From Fertoeibacter niger (GTDB lineage: Bacteria > Pseudomonadota > Alphaproteobacteria > Rhodobacterales > Rhodobacteraceae): a stretch of 64,000 bases of DNA. The position numbers were made by a program, and so were the translations under genes. The notes under the pieces are model-generated. The model searched no databases, was not told the DNA's origin, and saw only the letters and a program-made list of their open reading frames with translations. The stretch lies in the NCBI RefSeq assembly GCF_009380135.2, contig NZ_WHUT02000006.1:62001-126000 (forward strand), written 5' to 3'. Shown here piece by piece: positions 37,117 to 45,510 of the stretch (position 1 is the first letter of the stretch; each line of letters starts with the position of its first letter).

Positions 37117-37623
37117 TCAGTCTGCGCGCAGTTCGTTGTTTTCCACGACGTTCTGGTAGGCGATCAGGTCCAGAAACGCCTCGGCCTCGACAACGACGCC
37201 GTCTTCCATGCGGAAGATCCACACGAACTGATTCTCATAGGGCGCACCGGATGTCGTGGTGGCGGTTCCGTCGAAGCGGATGATCACGCGGTCTTCTACG
37301 GCCCAGATGTGATGAACCTCGGGAACGATGGGCGTTGCAAGCCGGTTCACCAGCGGAAGCGACGCATCCTCCAGAAAGGACTGCCGGCCGATGTAGGTGC
37401 CAGCCACCGGGCCAGAGCCGGGGATGGTCCAGGCCACATCTTCAGAGAGGATGTCGAAAACGCTGCCGGTCTGGGCGGCCCATGCGTCGAACGCGCCGCG
37501 GACAACCGCCGTGTTGCTTGTTTCCGTCGCTGCTGCGTCACTGGCGGCCAGAACGGGCGCAGCCGCGAACAGGTGAGATGCGGCAACCACGGGGAGGAGG
37601 AGGGTGTGCAGTGCTTGTTTCAT
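37117..37623 (-). CDS. exported SnoaL/NTF2-like protein
   Basis: 168 residues with a signal peptide (MKQALHTLLLPVVAASHLFA and on to LAA). The mature part is a SnoaL-like cone fold: VRGAFDAWAAQTGSVFDILSE at the start, VAWTIPGSGPVAGTYIG, then DRVIIRFDGTATTTSG and the closing YENQFVWIFRMEDGVVVEAEAFLD. Such domains bind small hydrophobic ligands or act as isomerases/cyclases. An RBS (AGAGG) precedes the ATG at 37623. It is the last gene of a leftward six-gene cluster driven from the RidA/TetR gap. Confidence 0.8.
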   Translation of the reverse strand: MKQALHTLLLPVVAASHLFAAAPVLAASDAAATETSNTAVVRGAFDAWAAQTGSVFDILSEDVAWTIPGSGPVAGTYIGRQSFLEDASLPLVNRLATPIVPEVHHIWAVEDRVIIRFDGTATTTSGAPYENQFVWIFRMEDGVVVEAEAFLDLIAYQNVVENNELRAD

Positions 37624-37804
37624 GATAACCTCTTTCAGTTTCTGAAGGATCGGCCCCGGCGCCACCGCAGCGCCGATGCCATGCTGCATGGATCATTCCC
37701 TTTGAAGGACGATCCTCTTCCCGCCCCACGCACGCGCGGCGGCGGATTCATCAACCAGGTCTGTCGGGACCGCGGGCAAGGTGGGGGCACCTTGCCGGTG
37801 CCGC

Positions 37805-38350
37805 TCAGTCCGTTGTCGCTGGCTGCAAGAACTCTGCGATGTCTTCGACGGTCGCCTCGCGGGCAGAGTTGTGTTCGTGGCGAATGACCCATCGGCCGTC
37901 GGTCGCGCACTCCCACCCCAGTTGCGAGCGGTCGAAGATGGCTGTCAAAGTGCCGTCCGGCGCTTCGAGTTGTGCGACAAATTCCAGCGTGGTGGACGCA
38001 ACGCGGTCGCCGACGATGGCCTGCACCGGATCGGAAATTCCGTGCAGGGCCGAAAGCATCGCGTTGAACGGTCCTTCCCACATCGCGCCGTATTCTGCCG
38101 GGGTCCGCATGGTTGCCTGTCCCGGCGCGAGGTCGTCGTAGTAGACACCCGGGCTGTCCAGTTCGTAGTAGCGTCCCAGCTTCTCGGCGAAGACAAAGGT
38201 CGGGTCGCCGCGGCGTTTTTCCCAGCCTTCGAGTATCCAGGTTTCATGCAGCGCCGATGGCGAGTTTGCGCCCTCATCCGGGCACATCTGCTGCGCCGAG
38301 GCGGGCAGAGCGGTCGCAAGTGCGAGAAACACAAGAGAGGTGCGATACAT
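37805..38350 (-). CDS. exported hypothetical protein, possibly NTF2-like
   Basis: 181 residues; signal peptide MYRTSLVFLALATALPASAQ. The mature protein has SALHETWILEGWEKRRGDPT and the late block FVAQLEAPDGTLTAIFDRSQ, a pattern reminiscent of SnoaL/DUF4440-like folds (helix pair followed by a curved sheet), but I cannot assign a family firmly. Two Cys (QQMCPDE and GWECATDG) could form a disulfide in the periplasm. AAAGGAAC precedes the ATG at 38350. Middle of the leftward cluster. Confidence 0.72.
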   Translation of the reverse strand: MYRTSLVFLALATALPASAQQMCPDEGANSPSALHETWILEGWEKRRGDPTFVFAEKLGRYYELDSPGVYYDDLAPGQATMRTPAEYGAMWEGPFNAMLSALHGISDPVQAIVGDRVASTTLEFVAQLEAPDGTLTAIFDRSQLGWECATDGRWVIRHEHNSAREATVEDIAEFLQPATTD

Positions 38351-38471
38351 GTCGTGTTCCTTTCAGGTGGTTAAGCTGTTGCGGGAAGGGTTCGGTCGCG
38401 TCTGGCCGGGCGTTGCGCGCGGCCAGATAGTTGCGCGGGGTGGCATTCGCCCGATTTCGGGCCGCCGCCTG

Positions 38472-38909
38472 TCACTGGCCAGATTGCTCGCGGTACATGA
38501 TCATCCCGCCGTGATGCAGCGTGTTCATGTCCACGAACTCGCCGTCTGCGGTAAAGCCGCTGTCGTCCCAGTAGAAGATGCTTGTGCCGGTGATTTCGTA
38601 GCGGCCGACATAGGCACTGGCGCGCCTGCCCCGGGCTTCGTCATAGCGCCCGTTCGGCAAGAGTTCCTGCCGGATGCGCCCGTCTCCTGTAACCCACATG
38701 CCGACATAGGGATGCGGCTCGGTTGCGTTTTCAGCGTGCTGCGACTGCATGGTATCCTCGGTCTGGTTCACGAGCGTCGGGGGGATCGGTTTCACGCAGA
38801 TCTCTGCGCGCTGTTCGGCAGCCTGCTGCGGCCCGGGCAACCCGCAGGCTGCCGTGGCACCGTGCGCGCCCGCTGCGGTGGCGATGATGGTGGCAAAGAT
38901 GGTGAACAT
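38472..38909 (-). CDS. Atu4866-domain protein with signal-like N-terminus
   Basis: 145 residues. The C-terminal two thirds match the small Atu4866 domain family: PHPYVGMWVTGDGRIRQELL, PNGRYDEARGRRASAYVGRY, then DDSGFTADGEF and LHHGGMIMYRE. The domain is a lipocalin-like small barrel of unknown function known from an Agrobacterium structure. The first 20 residues (MFTIFATIIATAAGAHGATA) look like a signal peptide, so this copy may be exported, unlike the bare-domain members I recall. AAAGGAAG sits directly before the ATG at 38909. Confidence 0.82.
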   Translation of the reverse strand: MFTIFATIIATAAGAHGATAACGLPGPQQAAEQRAEICVKPIPPTLVNQTEDTMQSQHAENATEPHPYVGMWVTGDGRIRQELLPNGRYDEARGRRASAYVGRYEITGTSIFYWDDSGFTADGEFVDMNTLHHGGMIMYREQSGQ

Positions 38910-38947
38910 TCTGTCTTCCTTTCCTGTGTGTGGGGGGGCAGGGCGGG

Positions 38948-39472
38948 CTATGCCTTGCTTGGCGAAACGCCGGTGGTCGGCAGGGCCCGGTGGCGCAGGG
39001 TCACATCGACGCCGAGCTGTTTCAGCACGACGAGGCTGTCATACTGCGCCCATTCCTCGACGAGGGTTCCGTCCGGGCCGTAGCGGAACACGTTGTTGAT
39101 CCTGTAGGTGACAGGACCGCCCGTCGGTTGCAGTGTGCCGATTGGCGATGCCGTGAACGGCCTGACGAACACGCCCGAGAAGGTCGAACGCGCCGCGAGG
39201 TAATCGCCGCCATCTGAAAGGATCTGCTGCCGCGTCACGGCAAAGTCGTCAAAGGCGGCGCGGCACGCCGCGAAATAGCCCCACAGATGCTCGCGTGTCA
39301 GCGCGGGTTCTTCCGGCCCGTGGAAACGGAAGTCGGGATGGAAGAACTGCTCCATGGCGGCGTTGTTCTCGCGGGCGATCCCGATCTCGCCGATCCAGAT
39401 GAGCGCCCGCACGCGCGCCGGCAGCCCGGGATCGTCTGCCCGCAGGCTTCGTTCGGTGATGGTGTCTGACAT
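38948..39472 (-). CDS. SnoaL-like polyketide cyclase/ester cyclase family protein, cytoplasmic
   Basis: 174 residues without a signal peptide. SnoaL-like features are IENNAAMEQFFHPDFRFHGP-type start (ARENNAAMEQFFHPDFRFHG, about 34-53), the middle YFAACRAAFDDFAVTRQQIL, and the closing NVFRYGPDGTLVEEWAQYDS. Members act on lipophilic or cyclic substrates. The Met at 39472 is preferred; an in-frame ATG six codons earlier has no ribosome-binding site. It lies between the AKR and the Atu4866 genes. Confidence 0.8.
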   Translation of the reverse strand: MSDTITERSLRADDPGLPARVRALIWIGEIGIARENNAAMEQFFHPDFRFHGPEEPALTREHLWGYFAACRAAFDDFAVTRQQILSDGGDYLAARSTFSGVFVRPFTASPIGTLQPTGGPVTYRINNVFRYGPDGTLVEEWAQYDSLVVLKQLGVDVTLRHRALPTTGVSPSKA

Positions 39473-39580
39473 GGCCTCGTTCTTTCTCATGTGTCGGGTG
39501 TTCAACCTGTTCAGGCTGTCAGTCGCCTCGCCCTGCGCCCGCGCGCCCAAGCCAGGACACGCGGTGCGCAGCGGCCCGTG

Positions 39581-40678
39581 TCACGCGGTCATCCGGTCCG
39601 GTGAACGGGCGTCCCGCGCCGTGATCGACGCGCCCCCGGTGATGAGTTGCCGCACCATCGGACGCGCGGTGAAACGGGCGGGAAAGACCGGGGCAGGGGC
39701 GCTTGCCTGATCCAGACGGGCCATCTGCGCGTCGGTCAGCGCCACCTCCAGCGCGCCGAAGTTGTCTTCGGCCTGCGCCAGCGTCCGCGCGCCCATGACC
39801 GGCGAGGCGACGGCGGGGTGCCGCAGGGTCCATGCCAGCGCCACCTGTGCGCGGCTTGCGCCGGTTTCCTCGGCAATCTGGCCGACCACATCGGCGATGA
39901 CCAAGGCGCGTTCGTTCAGATGGCCGGTCGAGGCGATGATGCCTTTGCGTTCACTGGACACCTGCGCATCATTCGCGTCCGAAAGGTCGTCGCGGGTATA
40001 CTTGCCGGTCAGGATGCCGCCGCCCAGTGGCGACCACGGCAGCACCCCCAGACCCATCGCCTGTGCCATGGGCATCAGGTCATGTTCTACCGTGCGTTCG
40101 ACCAGAGAGTATTCGATCTGCAGGGCGACAAAGGGCGACCAGCCCCGCAGGTCGGCCAAGGTCTGCATCTGGGCGATCCGCCACGCCGGCGTGTTGCAGA
40201 TGCCGAGGTAAAGCACCTTCCCGGCGCCGATCAGATCGTCCAGCGCGCGCATGATTTCTTCGGGTGTCGTGGTGAAATCCCAGGCGTGGACGTACAGCAG
40301 GTCGATGCGGTCGGTGTTCAACTGACGCAGGCTCGCCTCCACCGACCGCACAAGGTTCAGCCGGTGGTTGCCGCCCGAATTTGGATTGCCCGGATCGCGC
40401 GCCATCGTGAACTTCGTCGCGAGCACCATGCGCTCGCGCTTGTCGGCTATCAGACGGCCAAGGATGCGTTCTGACGAGCCGCCGGTGTAGTTGACCGCCG
40501 TGTCGACGAAGTTGCCGCCGCGATCCACATAGGCGGCAAGGATGCGCGCGGCTTCTGCCTCGTCCGCGCCCCAACCCCAGTCGGTGCCGAACGTCATGGT
40601 GCCCAGCGAAAGCGGTGAAACCCGCAGCCCGGATCGACCGAGCAAGCGGTAGTCATCAAGAGAGATGGTTCCTGACAT
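39581..40678 (-). CDS. aldo/keto reductase
   Basis: 365 residues. Tetrad: Asp and Tyr in FVDTAVNYTGG (about 57-67), Lys in VLATKFTM (about 91), His in LLYVHAWD (about 131). The rest shows LGICNTPAWRIAQMQ, WSPLGGGILTGKYTRDD and the NADP-binding PVMGARTLAQAEDN. The start at 40678 (MSGTISLDDYR) has AGGG 8 bp upstream; a Met six codons earlier is possible. Second gene of the leftward cluster, after RidA (206-bp gap, so an internal promoter is possible). Confidence 0.88.
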   Translation of the reverse strand: MSGTISLDDYRLLGRSGLRVSPLSLGTMTFGTDWGWGADEAEAARILAAYVDRGGNFVDTAVNYTGGSSERILGRLIADKRERMVLATKFTMARDPGNPNSGGNHRLNLVRSVEASLRQLNTDRIDLLYVHAWDFTTTPEEIMRALDDLIGAGKVLYLGICNTPAWRIAQMQTLADLRGWSPFVALQIEYSLVERTVEHDLMPMAQAMGLGVLPWSPLGGGILTGKYTRDDLSDANDAQVSSERKGIIASTGHLNERALVIADVVGQIAEETGASRAQVALAWTLRHPAVASPVMGARTLAQAEDNFGALEVALTDAQMARLDQASAPAPVFPARFTARPMVRQLITGGASITARDARSPDRMTA

Positions 40679-40884
40679 GATAGAGCCCTGTTCCATGCGA
40701 AGGTGTCGCGGTTCACAGGCTCAATCTGGATGCTAAGGGTGCCGGGGCGGTAGAAACATCGTCCGGAAGTCTTGCATGATCCTCCAGAGCTTGGCCGCCC
40801 GACCGGCATCGCCGAGGCCCTTGGCTATCGGGGCCGATGCGCGGGCAGTCATGGGACCGCCCGCGTTGCTGGTTGCCCGGTGGG

Positions 40885-41286
40885 TCAGGTCTGCGCAGGC
40901 GCCCTTGCTATGACCTTGATTTCGAAGTCGAAACCAGACAGCCAGTTCACCCCGACAGCCGTCCAGTTCGGGTAAGGGGCACTGGGAAATACGTCCTTCT
41001 TCACGTCCATGACGGTGGCGAACTGCTGTTCTGGGTCGGTGTGGAAGGTGGTGACATCGACAATGTCATCCATGCTGCAACCTGCCGCCCTCAGCACGGC
41101 ATCGAGATTTTCGAAGGCGAGTTGCACCTGTTTGCGGAAGTCCGGCTCTGCTGACCCGTCGTCGCGGCTGCCGACCTGGCCCGAGATGAACACCAGATCG
41201 CCCGCCCTGACTGCGGCCGAATAGCCGTGCGCCTCATACAGGGCATGGCGGTTGGCGGGGAAGATCGTTTCGTTTTTCAGCGGCAT
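40885..41286 (-). CDS. RidA/YjgF-family protein
   Basis: 133 residues. YjgF/RidA fold: YSAAVRAGDLVFISGQVGSR (about 22-41), FENLDAVLRAAGCSMDDIVD and the closing PNWTAVGVNWLSGFDFEIKV. The conserved Arg near the C-terminus of true RidA imine deaminases (CRVEIEA-R pattern) is not present in that form here; the tail reads FEIKVIARAP, so it may belong to another Rid subgroup. AAAGGG precedes the ATG at 41286. First gene of the leftward cluster; three TetR-type palindromes begin 46 bp upstream. Confidence 0.85.
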   Translation of the reverse strand: MPLKNETIFPANRHALYEAHGYSAAVRAGDLVFISGQVGSRDDGSAEPDFRKQVQLAFENLDAVLRAAGCSMDDIVDVTTFHTDPEQQFATVMDVKKDVFPSAPYPNWTAVGVNWLSGFDFEIKVIARAPAQT

Positions 41287-41331
41287 CTTGTGCCCTTTCC
41301 ATTGACCGATGGTGTGATGTGGCGCTTTCAT

Positions 41332-41393
41332 ATACGCTACGTATGTGACCTATGGACATACGCCGCGTATGTCAACTGGCATACGTTGCGTAT
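41332..41393. promoter_or_regulatory. three copies of ATACGNNNCGTAT between RidA and TetR
   Basis: ATACG-CTA-CGTAT (41332-41344), ATACG-CCG-CGTAT (41358-41370) and ATACG-TTG-CGTAT (41381-41393). Centres are 26 and 23 bp apart. The middle copy extends to a perfect 19-bp palindrome, GACATACGCCGCGTATGTC (41355-41373); the third to GCATACGTTGCGTATGC. They sit exactly between the divergent RidA (41286) and TetR (41411) starts and overlap the promoter area of both, so the TetR protein should repress itself and the six-gene cluster. Confidence 0.9.
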
Positions 41394-41410
41394 GCGACTG
41401 GAGGACAAAG

Positions 41411-42034
41411 ATGGCACCCAACATCAGAACCGCGATGATGGAGGAAACACGGGCGAAACTGATTGCGGCAGGGCGCAAGGCCTTTGCCGAAAAGGGTTTT
41501 GCGGGGGCCTACATGGACGACTTCACGGCAGAGGCCGGCCTGACGCGCGGCGCGCTTTATCACAACTTCGGCGACAAGCGCGGTTTGCTGGCGGCGGTGG
41601 TGGACGAGATCGATTCCGCGATGGCCGCACAGGCGCAGTTGGCGGGCCAGCGGGCGGGCGGGGGATGGGCGGGGCTGCTGGCGGAAGGGGCGGCCTACAT
41701 CGAGATGGCGCTGCAACCGGACGTGCAGCGGATCGTGCTGCTGGATGGCCCGTCCGTGCTAGGCGATCCGTCGCAATGGCCCAGCCAGAACCGCTGCCTT
41801 CAGGCGACCATCGCAACCTTGCAAGACCTCGCGAGCGAGGGTTTGATAAAGCCCGTGGACATCGAGGCACTGGCCCGGCTTCTGAACGGCATGGCCCTGA
41901 ACGCGGCGCTGTGGGTGGCCGCCAGCGACGATCCGGCGGCAACATTGCGCAAGGCGATCGCCGCGTTTGAATGTCTGGCCTCTGGTGTCCTTGTGGCGTC
42001 CGAAGCCGGGCCGCCCCCCGCGCCCGCCACGTGA
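41411..42034 (+). CDS. TetR-family repressor of the RidA-AKR-SnoaL cluster
   Basis: 207 residues. HTH YMDDFTAEAGLTRGALYHNFGDKRGLL (about 33-59), the AcrR-like TetR DNA-binding pattern, then a helical effector domain with a conserved GPSVLGD turn (about 109-121). GAGGA precedes the ATG at 41411; upstream ATGs fall inside the operator. It faces RidA across three identical-pattern operators. The inducer is unknown; electrophiles or phenolics are plausible given the AKR and RidA genes. Confidence 0.92.
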   Translation: MAPNIRTAMMEETRAKLIAAGRKAFAEKGFAGAYMDDFTAEAGLTRGALYHNFGDKRGLLAAVVDEIDSAMAAQAQLAGQRAGGGWAGLLAEGAAYIEMALQPDVQRIVLLDGPSVLGDPSQWPSQNRCLQATIATLQDLASEGLIKPVDIEALARLLNGMALNAALWVAASDDPAATLRKAIAAFECLASGVLVASEAGPPPAPAT

Positions 42035-42222
42035 TCGACCAATGCCGCCCCCGTCTCGCGATCTGGGGCGACCACAGGGTGAGGCATCCGATGTTCCTTT
42101 CCGATCACGGTCCGCGCGCGTTGTCCGTGGTGCGGGATGACCGCCCGATGCGCCTTGCCCTGTCGACCTTGCCGCAATCCTCGCGCAATGTTCGCGCGGT
42201 AAACCTTCCGTCCGGAGGCGTC

Positions 42223-42891
42223 ATGCGTATTCTGCTTGTCGAGGATGAACCCAGTCTGGGTGAAATGCTGACCACCGGACTTTCCCGCCAGGGGTTCGTT
42301 GTCGATCTTGCGCCCACACTCGGCATCGCGAAAGAGGCAGCCCTAGGCGTGGATTATGATGCCATCATTCTGGATCGCACCCTGCCGGATGGCGACGGGC
42401 TGACGCTGCTTGCTGAAATCCGCAAGCGCGGCATGCATTGCCCGGTGATCGTGCTGTCGGCACTTGGCAATTCGCGGCAAAAGATCGAAGGGCTCGACAA
42501 GGGCGCGGATGACTATCTGGCCAAGCCGTTTTCCCTTGATGAGCTATTGGCACGGTTGCGGGCCATTGCACGCCGCCCGGCTGCGGTGGAACCGGACAGG
42601 ATTGCGCTGGGCGGGCTGGTCTTTGACGTCGGTCATCGCACGGCCCTGATCGGCGAGACACCGCTGGACCTGCCCCGACGCGAGCTGCTGGTACTCGAGA
42701 CGCTGATCCTTCGCGCAGGGCGCGTCGTGCCGCGTGACGTGCTGGAACAGGCGGTCTTTGGCTATGACGACGATATCGCGTCCAATACCCTCGATTCCCA
42801 CATCTCGCGGCTCAGGCGCAAGATCGAGTCGGCCGGTCTTGAAATCCATGCCTTGCGCGGCATCGGTTATCTTCTGAGGCCAACCGAATGA
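42223..42891 (+). CDS. OmpR-family response regulator of the RND operon
   Basis: 222 residues. Receiver: EDE pocket (residues 7-9), Asp in IILDRTLPDGDG (about 51), Lys in YLAKPFS (about 101). Winged helix: LPRRELLVLETLILRAGRVV and DSHISRLRRKIE. CCGGAGG precedes the ATG at 42223. Its stop overlaps the sensor kinase start as ATGA. It likely regulates the downstream efflux genes. Confidence 0.94.
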   Translation: MRILLVEDEPSLGEMLTTGLSRQGFVVDLAPTLGIAKEAALGVDYDAIILDRTLPDGDGLTLLAEIRKRGMHCPVIVLSALGNSRQKIEGLDKGADDYLAKPFSLDELLARLRAIARRPAAVEPDRIALGGLVFDVGHRTALIGETPLDLPRRELLVLETLILRAGRVVPRDVLEQAVFGYDDDIASNTLDSHISRLRRKIESAGLEIHALRGIGYLLRPTE

Positions 42892-44249
42892 AGCGGGGTC
42901 ACAGCTCGCTCATTTCGCGGCTGTCGCGGCGGCTGATCCTGTTGCAGGTTCTGGCGCTGACGCTGGTGGTGGTGATCGTGGCCATTCCCGAACCCGACCG
43001 GCGCGGCATCTATGAACTGGACGAAGCCGTTCTGGCCAAGATTGCCGAAAATCTGCAGGCGGACGGCGCGCGTCTTTATCTATCGCCAGGTTCAGCTTTT
43101 CTGGCCGAGATGAGCGCAACGCCCGGCTTTTGGTTCATGGTCGGCGATAGCGCGGGACGGCGGGTGGAATACGGCCCGATCCCGCAGGGTGTTCACGCAC
43201 TTTTCAGCGATGTGGGCGCGGTGGTCGACGTCGAGGCCTATTGGGAACCCGGCCGGCCTGACAGCGGCATGATCGGGGCCCGCCAGTCCAGCGCGGTGGG
43301 GCCCGTGTCGATCCTGACCGGGGGCGGACCCACGCTCAGCCCGGTGATCGGGCGGCTGAAAGACATCAATCCCTATTACCTGACGGTTCTTGCGGTCGTC
43401 ACGACGGTTGTGGCACTGGGTATCCCGTGGCTGCTGCGCCGGGATCTTGAAGGCGTGTCGCGCGTGGCGGAAGAGGCCGCGCGCATCGACATCAACCAGC
43501 CGGGAACCCGCCTGACCGAATCCAACGTGCCGCCGGAACTGCAGGCGATGGTCGGGGCGATGAATGCCGCCCTCTCGCGCTTTGACGAGGGGCTTGAGCG
43601 GCGAAAGCGGTTTCTGGCCACCGCCGCCCATGAACTGCGCACGCCGGTTGCAATTCTCATGTTGCGGATCGAGCAGTTGCCCGAAGGGCCCGAAAAACGG
43701 CGGCTGACGCTGGATGTCGCGCGGCTATCCGCGCTTGCGAACCAGTTGCTGGATCTTGAAAGGTTGGACGATGACACATCCGTCCATCACTGGCTTGATC
43801 TGGCCGATCTGGTGCGCGAGGCGGTGACAGAAATCGCGCCGCTGGCCATCGCCACGCGCGCCGACCTGTCGCTTGATGTGCCGCAGCAGCCGGTGGGTAT
43901 TCTGGGGGACCGGCAGGCGATCCAGCGCGTCGTCATCAATCTGGTGCAGAACGCCATTGCCCATGGGGGGGATGGCGTGTCGATTGAGGTTGATGTGCGC
44001 GCTCCGGCCACGGTCGTTGTTTCCGACAGCGGCCCCGGCATCGCGGTTGCGGACCGCGTGCAGATTTTCGAGCCGTTCTTTCGCCGTTCCGAAGCCCGCG
44101 GCTCGGGGCTTGGGCTGCATCTGGTGCAGCAGATCGTCAATCGGCACGGTGGCAGCATCGCCGTGGGCGACTCGGCCGATGGTGGTGCCGAATTCGTGCT
44201 TCGCTTTCCGCTGGCGGACAGGGACGCCGCAGCACAGCAGATGGTCTGA
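42888..44249 (+). CDS. sensor histidine kinase of the RND operon
   Basis: 453 residues. Two membrane helices (about 14-33 and 163-184) flank a periplasmic sensor domain of about 130 residues. A HAMP-like linker, HisKA box TAAHELRTPVAI (His about 247), N box VINLVQNAIAHGG, G1 DSGPGIAV and G2 RGSGLGLHL follow. Partner of the response regulator before it. The periplasmic domain begins PEPDRRGIYELDEAVLAKIA; the signal is unknown but probably an efflux substrate or envelope damage. Confidence 0.93.
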   Translation: MKRGHSSLISRLSRRLILLQVLALTLVVVIVAIPEPDRRGIYELDEAVLAKIAENLQADGARLYLSPGSAFLAEMSATPGFWFMVGDSAGRRVEYGPIPQGVHALFSDVGAVVDVEAYWEPGRPDSGMIGARQSSAVGPVSILTGGGPTLSPVIGRLKDINPYYLTVLAVVTTVVALGIPWLLRRDLEGVSRVAEEAARIDINQPGTRLTESNVPPELQAMVGAMNAALSRFDEGLERRKRFLATAAHELRTPVAILMLRIEQLPEGPEKRRLTLDVARLSALANQLLDLERLDDDTSVHHWLDLADLVREAVTEIAPLAIATRADLSLDVPQQPVGILGDRQAIQRVVINLVQNAIAHGGDGVSIEVDVRAPATVVVSDSGPGIAVADRVQIFEPFFRRSEARGSGLGLHLVQQIVNRHGGSIAVGDSADGGAEFVLRFPLADRDAAAQQMV

Positions 44250-44342
44250 GGTTTTCTGCGAACGCTGCCAACTGCGCAATGTTGGCACAAGGTTCGGGCA
44301 GCAAAAGGCTGGCATCAGATCAGCCAAACCGGACGTTTCGCC

Positions 44343-45506
44343 ATGTTGCCCGCCGACACGCACACCAACCTTGCCACAGCCCCGAAGTTTCGACGTCGCG
44401 GGACCTATTCTGCGCTGACCGTCGTTGCGCTGGCTGCGGCAGTCATCTTGGCCTACCCGGCGGGCCCTCAGGTCACCTTGATGCCGCCTGCCCTTGCCGG
44501 GCAAATGCCGCTGCCGAAGATGCTTGATCCCGCCGAACTGTTTCGCGTCGCGCCGACGGACCTGCGGGAAACCATTGCTTTGTCCGGCGAGGTCAGGCCG
44601 CTGCGCCGTGTCACCCTCTCGGCCGAAGTGGGTGGTGTCGCGGCAGAGGTCAGCCCGCAACCCGGCGAGCAGGTTCTGGCCGGCGCGACACTTCTGACGA
44701 TCAGGCGTGGCGATCTGCAACTGGCGTTGCAGGGGGAAGAGGCGGCAATGGCCCGACTGGTTGCCGAGCGGCGCCATGCGGCCATGGCGCTGGAGCGGAC
44801 GGCGCGCCTTGCCGAACGCGGCGCAACCGCGCCCGCCGCGCTTGAACAGGCACAAGGCGCTGTCGCCATGTTGAACGCCCAGATCGCCGCCGCGCAAAGC
44901 CGCATTGTTCAGGCCAAAGCCAATCTGGCGCGCGCGCAAGTCGTGGCCCCTTACGACGCGCACATCATCAGCCGCTGGGTCGAGCCGGGGCAACTGGTCA
45001 ATCCGGGCGATGCGCTGTTCGAACTTGCCGATCTTTCCGTGGTTTCCGTCATGGCGCTGGTTCCCATCGCGCAGGCGGGCAGTCTTCGTGCGGGGCTTCG
45101 GGCCGAATTCTGGTTTGCTGAAAATCCGTCCGTCAGGATACCGGCGCGCCTTGTCCGGATCGGGGCCGAGACGGCACCGGGAACGCGGGCCGTGCCGGTC
45201 TGGTTCGAGATCGACAATCGGACCCATGCCTTGCCCGGCGGCAGCTTTCTGATCGGAGAGGTTGTTTCGCGGCAGGAAGCCCAAGGTGTCGCCGTGCCGC
45301 GCACGGCGCTGCGACCCGAGGGCGGCACGGCCAATGTGCTCGCCATCCGCGAGGGTGTCGCGGTTCTGGTTCCGGTGGAACCGGGGGCCGATTGGCCCGG
45401 AGATATGGTCGCGGTCAAAGGCGGGCTGGCCGCTGGCGACATCATCACCCGTTTGCCGCTGTTGAACCTCGCGCCGGGTGATCCTGTGCGGGTCGTTGGG
45501 GAATGA
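44343..45506 (+). CDS. RND efflux periplasmic adaptor (membrane-fusion protein)
   Basis: 387 residues. One N-terminal membrane anchor (YSALTVVALAAAVILAYPAG, about 22-41), lipoyl-like halves GEVRPLRRVTLSAEVGGVAA and VVAPYDAHIISRWVEPGQLV, a Gln/Ala-rich coiled-coil hairpin between them (about 120-200), and beta-barrel and membrane-proximal domains after. It links the inner-membrane pump to an outer-membrane channel. The pump gene ATG follows 4 bp after its stop. Confidence 0.93.
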   Translation: MLPADTHTNLATAPKFRRRGTYSALTVVALAAAVILAYPAGPQVTLMPPALAGQMPLPKMLDPAELFRVAPTDLRETIALSGEVRPLRRVTLSAEVGGVAAEVSPQPGEQVLAGATLLTIRRGDLQLALQGEEAAMARLVAERRHAAMALERTARLAERGATAPAALEQAQGAVAMLNAQIAAAQSRIVQAKANLARAQVVAPYDAHIISRWVEPGQLVNPGDALFELADLSVVSVMALVPIAQAGSLRAGLRAEFWFAENPSVRIPARLVRIGAETAPGTRAVPVWFEIDNRTHALPGGSFLIGEVVSRQEAQGVAVPRTALRPEGGTANVLAIREGVAVLVPVEPGADWPGDMVAVKGGLAAGDIITRLPLLNLAPGDPVRVVGE

Positions 45507-45510
45507 ACCG

